Shown here: piece by piece, positions 6,957 through 13,448 of the stretch
Numbering within the stretch: position 1 is the stretch's first letter
How the letters are laid out: each line of letters starts with the position of its first letter
NCBI GenBank assembly: GCA_020072905.1
Contig: JAIQGB010000110.1
Location: forward strand, 1 to 14,475
Reading direction: 5' to 3'
Origin: Terriglobia bacterium
GTDB lineage: Bacteria > Acidobacteriota > Terriglobia > UBA7540
DNA: 14,475 nucleotides
Position numbers and translations under genes: made by a program
Notes under the pieces: generated by a model
Seen by the model: only the letters and a program-made list of their open reading frames with translations
Databases searched by the model: none
What the model was told of the DNA's origin: nothing

Positions 6957-7607
6957 TTAGCGCCGAACGGGAGAGCCCGAAGCGGAGGCGCCGCCTCCCT
7001 CCAGGCGATCCTTCAGCCGATCGAGTCCGGGATAGCTGGGATTCAACTTGTTGAGGCGCTCCCAGGCCTGCCGCGCCGCGGCAACGTCCCCGAGCCCATC
7101 GAGGTTGACGACAATCGAATTGTAGAGGGTCGGCTGGTGCGTGGGATCGTACTCGAGCGACTTGCGGTATTCCCGCAGGGCTTCCTGCGCACGCCCCGCA
7201 TTGAAATAGGCGGTTCCCAGGTCGGTGCGCGCACTGACGTTCTTCGGATCGAGCGCTAGTGCCTTCTGATACCACTCGATCGCCGGCTGCCACTGCCGGT
7301 TGTCGTAAAGGTAATTGGCAAGCTTCAGCCGCACCTCGGCATCCTGGGGGCTCTGCGCGGCTTGCTCCTCGAGCGTCTTGACGACCGCAGCGGTGTCGAT
7401 GGGGGGATGACCTTCCGGCAGCGACTGTCCCATCCCTCCGCCCGTTCCGCCGGCAGGCGGCGCGCCGCTGGGCGCGTTCTCCTGAACGTGCGGCGAGCCG
7501 GCCGCGGCGGGCTGGGCATTCCAGTTCTTCTGCGCGTCATAAATGTAGCCCGCGAGGAATCCGACGGCAAAGAAGACAACCGCGGCGATGATGGTTTCTT
7601 TCTTCAA
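6957..7607 (-). CDS. Membrane-anchored tetratricopeptide-repeat protein
   Basis: 216 residues from a TTG start. After KKET a single hydrophobic helix (residues 5-24, IIAAVVFFAVGFLAGYIYDA) anchors the protein. A low-complexity Ala/Pro/Gly linker contains LPEGHPPID. Three TPR units follow: LKLANYLYDNRQWQPAIEWY (about 91-123), RTDLGTAYFNAGRAQEALRE (124-157) and a divergent third (158-191). TPRs bind protein partners; the anchor-linker-TPR layout resembles CcmH/NrfG-like assembly factors and many general scaffold proteins, so no specific job is claimed. The TTG at 7607 is preferred over TTG at 7628 because GAGAGG lies 7 bases before it and the predicted transcript start is only about 8 bases before 7628. 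It heads the minus-strand group with the YHS and exported proteins. Confidence 0.78.
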   Translation of the reverse strand: MKKETIIAAVVFFAVGFLAGYIYDAQKNWNAQPAAAGSPHVQENAPSGAPPAGGTGGGMGQSLPEGHPPIDTAAVVKTLEEQAAQSPQDAEVRLKLANYLYDNRQWQPAIEWYQKALALDPKNVSARTDLGTAYFNAGRAQEALREYRKSLEYDPTHQPTLYNSIVVNLDGLGDVAAARQAWERLNKLNPSYPGLDRLKDRLEGGGASASGSPVRR

Positions 7608-7642
7608 TCCGCAACCTCTCGGCGTCAACTACAATTCAAACC

Positions 7643-7671
7643 AGTCTAGCGCACGCCTCCCAGAGCGTCAA
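7643..7671 (-). promoter_or_regulatory. Probable promoter for the TPR-YHS-exported protein group
   Basis: On the minus strand TTGACG (7671-7666), a 17-base spacer and TAGACT (7648-7643) give a good sigma-70-like pair (5/6 and 4/6). The expected start is near 7636, about 29 bases before the preferred TTG start at 7607. Confidence 0.45.
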
Positions 7672-7745
7672 CAAAACCACCTCGGCGATTGACCTGCTCC
7701 GCAGGTTGGCGCTACGCTTTCGAGCGCTTTCGGGAGGAACCACTG

Positions 7746-8987
7746 ATGAAGGACTTCGACATTGCCTGGGTGCGCGCGCAGTTTCCGGCACTGCGCCAGG
7801 AGGTGAACGGCCGGCCCGTGGTCTTCTTCGACGCGCCGGGCGGGACGCAGGTGCCCCAGCGCGTCATCGACGCCCTGCGCGATTACCTGGTCTCGTCGAA
7901 CGCCAATACCCACGGCGCGTTCGCGACCAGCCGGCGTTCAGATGAGACCATCGCCGATGCCCATGCCGCCGTCGCCGACCTGCTCGGCTGCGCCGCCGAA
8001 GAAGTCGTCTTCGGCCCCAACATGACTACGTTGACGTTCGCGTTAAGTCGCGCCATCGGCCGCGACCTCGAGCCCGGGGATGAATTGGTCGTCACCCGCC
8101 TCGACCACGACGCCAACGTTGCTCCGTGGGTGGCGCTCGAAGAGCGCGGCGCCGTGGTGCGCTTCGTGGATATTCATCCGGAAGACTGCACGCTCGATAT
8201 GGACGATTTGAAGCGGCAACTCAATGCGCGCACGCGCCTGGTCGCCGTGGGCTACGCGGCTAATGCGGTGGGAACCGTCAACGATGTCGCCGAGGTGGTT
8301 CGACTCGCTCACCGCGCCGGCGCGATGGCCTTCGTCGACGCCGTGCACTACGCGCCCCACGGCTCGATCGATGTCCGCGCGCTCGACTGCGATTTCCTCG
8401 CCTGCTCGTCCTACAAGTTCTTTGGGCCGCACTGCGGCGTGCTCTACGGCAAACGCGAGCACCTGACGCGGCTGCGGCCGTACAAAGTGCGGCCGGCCGC
8501 GGAGGACATTCCCGACCGTTGGGAAACCGGCACGCAGAACCACGAGGGCTTGGCCGGCGTCGCCTCGGCCATTGATTACCTGGCCGAACTCGGCCGCCGG
8601 CATGACCCGGCAGCGGCCACGCGTCGCGCGCAGCTCCTCGCCGCCTACAGTGCAATTCGCGAGTACGAGCGCGGTTTGGCGGAGCGTCTCATCAGCGGCC
8701 TGCTCGACATTCCGGGCCTGACGTTTTATGGCATCCGCGATGCCGCGCGCTTCGCCCAGCGCACGCCCACTGTCGCCATCCGCAGGGAAGGCTACACTCC
8801 GCGCGAGCTTGCCGAGTTTTTGGGCGAGCGGGGCATCTTCACTTGGGACGGCAACTACTACACCCTGAACTTGACCGAGCGCCTGGGCGTGGAGTCGAGT
8901 GGCGGCATGCTGCGCATCGGGCTGGTGCATTACAACACCGCAGAAGAGGTTCACCGCCTGCTCGCCGCACTCGGCGAACTCACCTAG
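7746..8987 (+). CDS. Class V PLP aminotransferase, cysteine desulfurase-like (VC1184-type)
   Basis: 413 residues of the PLP fold-type I, class V aminotransferase group, of the kind annotated 'cysteine desulfurase-like' (VC1184 type). Visible features are DAPGGTQVPQRV (29-40), the stacking histidine in LDHDANVAPW (H121), the PLP-binding aspartate in FVDAVHYAPH (D198) and the Schiff-base lysine in CSSYKFFGPHCG (K224). The C-terminal end GGMLRIGLVHYNTAEEVHRL is characteristic. The loop that holds the persulfide cysteine in NifS/SufS reads IFTWDGNYYTLNL here and has no cysteine, so true desulfurase activity is doubtful and the substrate is unknown. The ATG at 7746 has GGAGG at 7733-7737. No Suf or Isc partner genes are nearby. 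It is divergent from the TPR gene and seems to stand alone. Confidence 0.85.
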   Translation: MKDFDIAWVRAQFPALRQEVNGRPVVFFDAPGGTQVPQRVIDALRDYLVSSNANTHGAFATSRRSDETIADAHAAVADLLGCAAEEVVFGPNMTTLTFALSRAIGRDLEPGDELVVTRLDHDANVAPWVALEERGAVVRFVDIHPEDCTLDMDDLKRQLNARTRLVAVGYAANAVGTVNDVAEVVRLAHRAGAMAFVDAVHYAPHGSIDVRALDCDFLACSSYKFFGPHCGVLYGKREHLTRLRPYKVRPAAEDIPDRWETGTQNHEGLAGVASAIDYLAELGRRHDPAAATRRAQLLAAYSAIREYERGLAERLISGLLDIPGLTFYGIRDAARFAQRTPTVAIRREGYTPRELAEFLGERGIFTWDGNYYTLNLTERLGVESSGGMLRIGLVHYNTAEEVHRLLAALGELT

Positions 8988-8992
8988 CGCCC

Positions 8993-9040
8993 GTAGGGGA
9001 GGGCTCCGCCCTCCCGCGGGAGCGCGGAGCGCTCCCCTAC
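8993..9040. repeat. Paired inverted REP/BIME-like palindromic element
   Basis: The element starts GTAG and ends CTAC. It contains two perfect hairpins with 8-bp stems and 3-base loops: GGGAGGGC-TCC-GCCCTCCC (8997-9004 / 9008-9015) and GGGAGCGC-GGA-GCGCTCCC (9018-9025 / 9029-9036). The outer ends GTAGGGGAG / CTCCCCTAC are also fully complementary. Two GTAG-headed hairpins in opposite orientation is the layout of a BIME made of REP sequences, the kind mobilised by REP-associated (RAYT) transposases. It could also terminate the aminotransferase transcript, whose stop is 6 bases before it. A decayed second copy lies at 10703-10759. Confidence 0.7.
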
Positions 9041-9123
9041 CCGTGGATTCCCTGGGACTATTTGCCCGTTGCTTGAAATCGTTTATCACGGAGATAACAG
9101 GGCGCCTCCATGACGCATATTTA

Positions 9124-9152
9124 TTGACATCACGCGGGCCGCGCGCGACAAT
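9124..9152 (+). promoter_or_regulatory. Probable promoter of the beta-helix gene
   Basis: TTGACA (9124-9129), a spacer of exactly 17 bases, then GACAAT (9147-9152). The -35 is perfect and the -10 matches 4/6. It would give a leader of about 145 bases to the ATG at 9305. The region 8988-9304 otherwise holds only the BIME-like element and the ribosome-binding site. Confidence 0.4.
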
Positions 9153-9304
9153 CTGCTGGAACGACCAAGCCTCTAACCGAGTCTCTCGCCGTGTCTTGTG
9201 CACCATCGTCTTGTGTGCCGAGTAAACGTACCACTTCCACCCAACGCCTATTTGATTTTTCGTCCAATGGCCGCGCGAGTGCGCGGCGAGAGGAGGTAAC
9301 AAAC

Positions 9305-11179
9305 ATGCGAACCAATCCAGTTCTTTGGAAACGATCTTATTGGATTTCTTCTATTGTCTTATTGGCTTTCGCGGTCGTCTTGGCACTGCCATGCACAGCA
9401 CGGGCTGATAATCTGACCGTCAATTGTGCCCAAGGCGGAACTTATGATTCGATCCAAGCCGCCGTGGATGCCCTGCCCGCACCGCCGCCGGGCCAGTGGA
9501 ATACCATCAGTATTCAGGGTCCCTGCAACGAGAGTGTCAGCATTTCGGGACAGCATCGATTGTGGTTGGGGACGAGTCTATGTGGGGACAATAATTGCAC
9601 GAGTAGGCGTCCGTCTGTGCAGATCACCGGCGACGGTTCTGTTCCTGTACTCACGATTACCGGGTCTCAGGATGTGACCATCGAGAACCTGATTCTCACC
9701 GGCGGCAGCAATGGCTTGCAGGTGTCCGGTGGCTCATCGGTGGTAGGCAACATCATCAAAGCCGAGGGGAATTCTGTGGCTGGCATCGCCGTCTTTGGCT
9801 TTTCGTCTCTAACCATCTGGGATGGCCATGCCGTCGGAAATGGCGGGAATGGGATATCCGTTGGGGATGGTATGCTGTCACTCGACGGAAACACGCCCTT
9901 TTTCCCGGAGCCTAGACAACCCTTCCTGATTAGCGACAACGGTGGAACTAACTACACTGATGGCGGAATCTTTGTGACCGGCGACCTTGAAATCGGTGGG
10001 GGAGTCACCATCCAGAACAACTCGAACTTTGGAATCCTCGCGTCGGGCGGGAAAAGCAATCTCGTAGCCTGGCATGGTGAAAACTTGATCCAAAACAACC
10101 CCATAGGCGTCGCGTGTACGGAGGGTTCTCTTTGTGCGACGTTTGGCCCCAACACGATCAAGAATAGCGGCAGGGTCGGCTTCCAGGTATCCGAGGGAAG
10201 CTGGGGATGGTTCGGGGGCTTCGGGGGCACGATCATCGAGGGAAACGGCGCGTCTGGAGTGGAGGTGACGGCTCACAGCTCTGCCGTGTTCGTGGCCCAG
10301 AGCAAGATCCGCAACAATGGCTCAACGTTTGAACCGCTGCGCGCAGGAATTCGCGTGGACGGCACCTCACGCGTCGGGCTCTTTGACACCACTGAGGTTA
10401 TGGGCAACATCGGCCCAGGCATCTTCGCCGACATCAACTCCAGCCTTGATGTGACGGATGCAACAATCAGCGGGAATACAGAGGAAGGCATCCGCGTACG
10501 GCATATGTCCGTCGCGGAGATCCAGGGGGCCACAACCATTGGTGGCAACCACGGCGGGCCGGTGACGTGCGATAGCAGGTCACTTGTCATTACCAACCTG
10601 ATCCCGAGCACCCCGCGATTGCGGGTTCTCATGCCACCGCACGGGCGGCGACGATGTCGCCCGTGCGGTTCCGCCCCATCTTGCCCTCCCATCACGCAAC
10701 AGGTACGCTCCTTGGGTCGGCCTCGGCCCTCCTGCGAAACCGCGGAGTGCTCCCCTACCAACCACTTGCGATGTGACTGTTGTGCGGGCATAATCCGTTC
10801 TCGCACCAACTATATTCACTTCCAGGGATCCGACGCCTATGAGGCACAACATGAGATTTCGCACCATGGCTTTGCATCTTTTCCTGGTTGCGTTTCTGCT
10901 TTCCACCACTCTCGCCGCAGCCGAGCGCTACGAAGTGACCATCGAGCACGGCGTGGCGGCGAAGATGCGCGACGGGGTCACGTTGCGGGCCGATATCTAC
11001 CGACCCAAGGCGGAAGGGAAATTCCCCGTATTGCTCGAGCGCACGCCTTACGACAAGCGGGGCGCGCTGGACTTCGGGCTGAAGGCCGCGGCGCGCGGCT
11101 ACGTTGTTATCATCCAGGACGTGCGCGGGCGCTTCACCTCCGAGGGCGAGTGGTACACGTTCAAGCACGAATCGAATGA
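9305..11179 (+). CDS. Secreted right-handed parallel beta-helix protein with run-on, probably damaged C-terminus
   Basis: The ATG at 9305 has an ideal ribosome-binding site (AGGAGGT at 9291-9297). Residues 1-36 are a signal peptide (hydrophobic ISSIVLLAFAVVLALP, ending ARA-D). The mature part runs from NLTVNCAQGGTYDSIQAAVD through many short strand-turn units such as ENLILTGGSNGLQVSGGSSV, GNGISVGDG, IQNNSNFGILAS and ISGNTEEGIRV. That is the pectin-lyase-like parallel beta-helix pattern. The specific ligand or activity is unknown. Convincing protein sequence ends near codon 435 (about 10605, after TCDSRSLVITNL). The open frame then runs on through hairpin repeats and 341 bases into the next gene, to a stop at 11179. 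The true C-terminus is probably lost, so a pseudogene is possible. Base composition is visibly more AT-rich than the neighbouring genes. Confidence 0.6.
   Translation: MRTNPVLWKRSYWISSIVLLAFAVVLALPCTARADNLTVNCAQGGTYDSIQAAVDALPAPPPGQWNTISIQGPCNESVSISGQHRLWLGTSLCGDNNCTSRRPSVQITGDGSVPVLTITGSQDVTIENLILTGGSNGLQVSGGSSVVGNIIKAEGNSVAGIAVFGFSSLTIWDGHAVGNGGNGISVGDGMLSLDGNTPFFPEPRQPFLISDNGGTNYTDGGIFVTGDLEIGGGVTIQNNSNFGILASGGKSNLVAWHGENLIQNNPIGVACTEGSLCATFGPNTIKNSGRVGFQVSEGSWGWFGGFGGTIIEGNGASGVEVTAHSSAVFVAQSKIRNNGSTFEPLRAGIRVDGTSRVGLFDTTEVMGNIGPGIFADINSSLDVTDATISGNTEEGIRVRHMSVAEIQGATTIGGNHGGPVTCDSRSLVITNLIPSTPRLRVLMPPHGRRRCRPCGSAPSCPPITQQVRSLGRPRPSCETAECSPTNHLRCDCCAGIIRSRTNYIHFQGSDAYEAQHEISHHGFASFPGCVSAFHHSRRSRALRSDHRARRGGEDARRGHVAGRYLPTQGGREIPRIARAHALRQAGRAGLRAEGRGARLRCYHPGRARALHLRGRVVHVQARIE
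10612..10669. repeat. Tandem hairpins in the tail of the beta-helix gene
   Basis: CCCGC-GATT-GCGGG at 10612-10625 is followed by a strong hairpin at 10636-10669. Its arms ACCGCACGG (10636-10644) and CCGTGCGGT (10661-10669) pair fully, then GCGAC / GTCGC (10648-10652 / 10656-10660) around a 3-base loop, with a 3-base bulge. There is no T-run. It could be a terminator or another palindromic repeat family. Confidence 0.55.
10703..10759. repeat. Decayed second copy of the BIME-like element
   Basis: CGCGGAGTGCTCCCCTACC at 10741-10759 matches the right end of the 8993-9040 element at 18 of 19 positions. Further left, CCCTCCTGCG and CGGCCTCGGCC can be aligned with the centre of the first copy, with several substitutions. 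The left GTAG end is eroded. The two copies bracket the AT-richer beta-helix gene. Confidence 0.55.
10766..10794 (+). promoter_or_regulatory. Probable promoter of the CocE-like hydrolase gene
   Basis: TTGCGA (10766-10771), 17 bases, CATAAT (10789-10794). The -10 matches 5/6 and the -35 4/6. The predicted leader is about 40 bases to the ATG at 10839. It lies directly after the decayed BIME-like copy. Confidence 0.45.
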
Positions 11180-12605
11180 CGGCTTCGACACGGTCGAGTG
11201 GGCCGCGGCGCTGCCCTACTCGGACGGCAAGGTGGGGATGTTCGGCGGATCGTACGTTGGCGCCACGCAGATGCTCACGGCCATCGCCGCCCCGCCCCAT
11301 CTTGCAGGAATTTTTCCCGTCGTGACGGCCTCGAACTACCACGAGAACTGGACCTACCAGGGCGGAGCGTTCGAGCAGTGGTTCAACGAATCGTGGACTT
11401 CGGGACTCGCCCAGGACACCCACGACCGGTTCGTCCGGGAGAATTCCAACGCCTTACTGTGGGCCGGGAAATTGCCCCTGTCGAAGTATCCGTTGGTTGA
11501 CTTGGGTACCGCCGAAGGGCTGGCGCCATACTTCAGCGACTGGCTCGCTCATCCGAACTATGATGATTACTGGAAGCAGTGGTCCATTGAAGAGCACTTT
11601 GCGAAAATCACCGTGCCCATTTACCACGTCGCGGCGTGGTACGACATCTTTCAAGGCGGGTCGCTGCGAAACTACCTGGGCATCAAGGCCCAGGGCGGGA
11701 GCGAAGCCGCGCGCAACGGGCAGCGCTTGTTGGTGATCATTGGCGGCCACGCGGGCGGAGGCAGAAAAATCGGCGAAGTCGATTTTGGCCCCGCAGCGGA
11801 GTTCGACCTCGACGAGATTATGCTCCGCTGGTACGACCACCTGTTGAAAGGCATCGCCAACGGCGTGGAAAACGAGAAGCCCGTCAAGATCTTCGTGATG
11901 GGCTCTAATCAGTGGCGCGAAGAAAATGCTTGGCCGCTGACGCGCGCTCGCGAGACGCGCTATTTTCTCCACTCCGCCGGCAAAGCCAACTCGCTTTCGG
12001 GTGATGGGGTCCTGACGACGGCAAGCCCGCAGGCCGAGCCCGCTGACCATTTCGTCTATGATCCGGCGGACCCTGTGCCAACCATCGGCGGGCCACTCTG
12101 CTGCGACGCCGCGCATCTTGCGCCGGGCCCGCGAGATCAGCGTCCCGCGGAAGGGCGCGAAGACGTTTTGGTTTTCACCACCCCGGTCTTCGAAGAAGAC
12201 TTGGAAGTTACCGGCCCGGTCACTCTGGAACTCTACGCGAATTCCTCGGCCGTGGACACAGACTTCACGGGCAAACTCGTCGATGTCTGGCCGAGCGGCT
12301 TCGCGCAAAACCTGACGGAGGGTATCCTGCGCACGCGCTATCGGAACTCGCCAGAAAAACCGGAGTTCATGAATCCCGGCGAAGTCTACAAGTTGGCGAT
12401 CGATGTGTGGGCCACGAGCAACGTCTTCAAGGCGGGGCATCGGCTGCGCCTCGAAATCTCCAGCTCGAACTTTCCCCGCTTCGACCGCAACCTGAACACC
12501 GGCGAGCCCGCGGCGTTTTCGAGCCGCATGGCCAAGGCAACGAATACGATTTACCACGACCGCGAGCACCCGTCGGCGGTGACCCTGCCGGTTGTGCCGC
12601 GCTGA
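10839..12605 (+). CDS. Secreted CocE/NonD-family hydrolase (X-Pro dipeptidyl-peptidase S15 superfamily)
   Basis: 588 residues. An N-terminal signal peptide (MALHLFLVAFLLSTTLAAA within residues 10-28) sends it to the periplasm or outside. The alpha/beta-hydrolase core opens with MRDGVTLRADIYRP and has the nucleophile elbow FGGSYVGAT (S138). The likely acid is in HVAAWYDIFQGG (D269) and the histidine in IIGGHAGGG (H304). The C-terminal part (from about residue 430) is the jelly-roll PepX_C domain, seen as FEEDLEVTGPVTLELYANSS and FKAGHRLRLEISSSNFPRFD. Relatives cleave acyl-ester or amide bonds (cocaine esterase, X-Pro peptidases, glutaryl acylases), so the substrate cannot be told. The ATG at 10839 is used; a second ATG at 10851, with GAGG 6 bases before it, is an equally good start and keeps the signal peptide. 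Confidence 0.88.
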   Translation: MRHNMRFRTMALHLFLVAFLLSTTLAAAERYEVTIEHGVAAKMRDGVTLRADIYRPKAEGKFPVLLERTPYDKRGALDFGLKAAARGYVVIIQDVRGRFTSEGEWYTFKHESNDGFDTVEWAAALPYSDGKVGMFGGSYVGATQMLTAIAAPPHLAGIFPVVTASNYHENWTYQGGAFEQWFNESWTSGLAQDTHDRFVRENSNALLWAGKLPLSKYPLVDLGTAEGLAPYFSDWLAHPNYDDYWKQWSIEEHFAKITVPIYHVAAWYDIFQGGSLRNYLGIKAQGGSEAARNGQRLLVIIGGHAGGGRKIGEVDFGPAAEFDLDEIMLRWYDHLLKGIANGVENEKPVKIFVMGSNQWREENAWPLTRARETRYFLHSAGKANSLSGDGVLTTASPQAEPADHFVYDPADPVPTIGGPLCCDAAHLAPGPRDQRPAEGREDVLVFTTPVFEEDLEVTGPVTLELYANSSAVDTDFTGKLVDVWPSGFAQNLTEGILRTRYRNSPEKPEFMNPGEVYKLAIDVWATSNVFKAGHRLRLEISSSNFPRFDRNLNTGEPAAFSSRMAKATNTIYHDREHPSAVTLPVVPR

Positions 12606-12608
12606 CGC

Positions 12609-12676
12609 TGAAGGTTGAAGGATGAAGGCAGAACCTGCGGACCTTTGTTTCAGCATTCACACTTCAGCCTTCATAC
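12609..12676. repeat. Period-7 repeats in two complementary arms after the CocE-like gene
   Basis: Arm one at 12609-12629 has TGAAGGT, TGAAGGA, TGAAGGC. After 19 bases arm two at 12649-12676 has TTCAGCA, TTCACAC, TTCAGCC, TTCATAC. The arms are largely complementary (about 17 of 21 positions when aligned by eye) and could fold into a long imperfect hairpin. That may end or protect the upstream transcript. The layout matches the 1012-1096 spacer. Confidence 0.7.
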
Positions 12677-12712
12677 TTTCCTCCTGCTCGCCGGCGCTTT
12701 AGGAGAAACCAC

Positions 12713-13447
12713 ATGTCGTCAATCCTCGCCATCGCCGCCCATCCGGGCGACGCTCTGTTCACCATGGGTGCCACGGTCGCGCAGCACATCGCGAATGGCG
12801 GACGTGGCGCGTTCCTCAGCCTCTCACTCGGCGAGCGCGGCCACAAAACGATTCCCCCCAAGGAATACGGCGAAATGCAGCGCGTCGCCACCGAGAAGGC
12901 CGCGAAGCATCTCGGGGCCGAAGCGGAGTTTCTCTCCTACCCTGACGCCGAAATCCCTTTTAACGATGAAGCGAGTTTCGCCGTGTGCGACGTGATCCGC
13001 AAGTTCAAGCCGGCGATCGTCGTCACCCACTGGAGCGGAAGCTGGCACAAGGACCACCAGAACTGCCACGCCATTGTTCGCGACGCGATCTTCTACGCGG
13101 GCCTGAGCGCCATCTCCCGGGAGAATCCGGCGCACTCGGTCGGCAAATTGTTTTATGCGGAAAACTGGGAGGACATCGCCAACTTCCAGCCGGACACTTA
13201 CCTCGATATCAGCGGGGTCTACGAAAAGTGGCTCGAGGCCTGCAACTTTGTCCCGATGTGGCGCGGCGAGACGGGATTCCGCTACAACGACCAGCCAGTT
13301 TCAGTACGCCGTGACGCTGATGTCCGACCCGGAACAGCGCACCGAACGCGCCCGCACACTATAGATTGGCCGCCAGGAATCTCTTTGCGCTCCCATTTTG
13401 CCTTTTGCCCTTTGCTTTTTGATCTGCTTTTCCCAGCCTCTGGATAA
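12713..13447 (+). CDS. PIG-L family deacetylase-like protein with frameshifted C-terminus
   Basis: Rossmann-like PIG-L/LmbE fold: SILAIAAHPGDALFTMGAT at the N-terminus, LGAEAEFLSYPDAEIP, and the second metal motif VVTHWSGSWHKDH. The family removes N-acetyl groups from GlcNAc-type sugars using zinc. Here the usual AHPDDE is AHPGDA, so the aspartate that acts as base in MshB-type enzymes is glycine, and activity may be altered. ATG at 12713 with AGGAG at 12701-12705. The natural end seems to be in another frame. CCAG is duplicated in tandem at 13291-13298; removing one copy gives RYNDQFQYAVTLMSDPEQR and a stop at 13362-13364, a 215-residue protein. As sequenced, 50 unrelated residues follow Q194 and the frame runs through a repeat to 13447. 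It may be a recent mutation or a sequencing/assembly error. Confidence 0.8.
   Translation: MSSILAIAAHPGDALFTMGATVAQHIANGGRGAFLSLSLGERGHKTIPPKEYGEMQRVATEKAAKHLGAEAEFLSYPDAEIPFNDEASFAVCDVIRKFKPAIVVTHWSGSWHKDHQNCHAIVRDAIFYAGLSAISRENPAHSVGKLFYAENWEDIANFQPDTYLDISGVYEKWLEACNFVPMWRGETGFRYNDQPVSVRRDADVRPGTAHRTRPHTIDWPPGISLRSHFAFCPLLFDLLFPASG
13291..13298 (+). other. 4-bp tandem duplication (CCAG)2 causing a frameshift
   Basis: Two CCAG copies lie side by side in the PIG-L-like gene. Deleting one restores 21 further residues (FQYAVTLMSDPEQRTERART then L) and a TAG stop at 13362-13364. Confidence 0.65.
13395..13429. repeat. Period-7 repeat between convergent genes
   Basis: Heptamers ATTTTGC, CTTTTGC, CCTTTGC, TTTTTGA, TCTGCTT lie between the restored stop of the PIG-L-like gene (13364) and the stop of the esterase gene. 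This is one pyrimidine-rich arm only. It currently lies inside the frameshifted tail of the PIG-L frame, which supports that tail being non-coding. Confidence 0.65.
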
Positions 13448-13448
13448 C

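Noticed and set aside
8043..9302. Long open minus-strand frame of about 419 codons
   Set aside because: It is antisense to the aminotransferase gene, has no recognisable motif, and is explained by GC-rich codon usage.
11454..12656. Open minus-strand frame of about 400 codons
   Set aside because: It is antisense to the well-supported CocE-like hydrolase and crosses the heptamer repeat.
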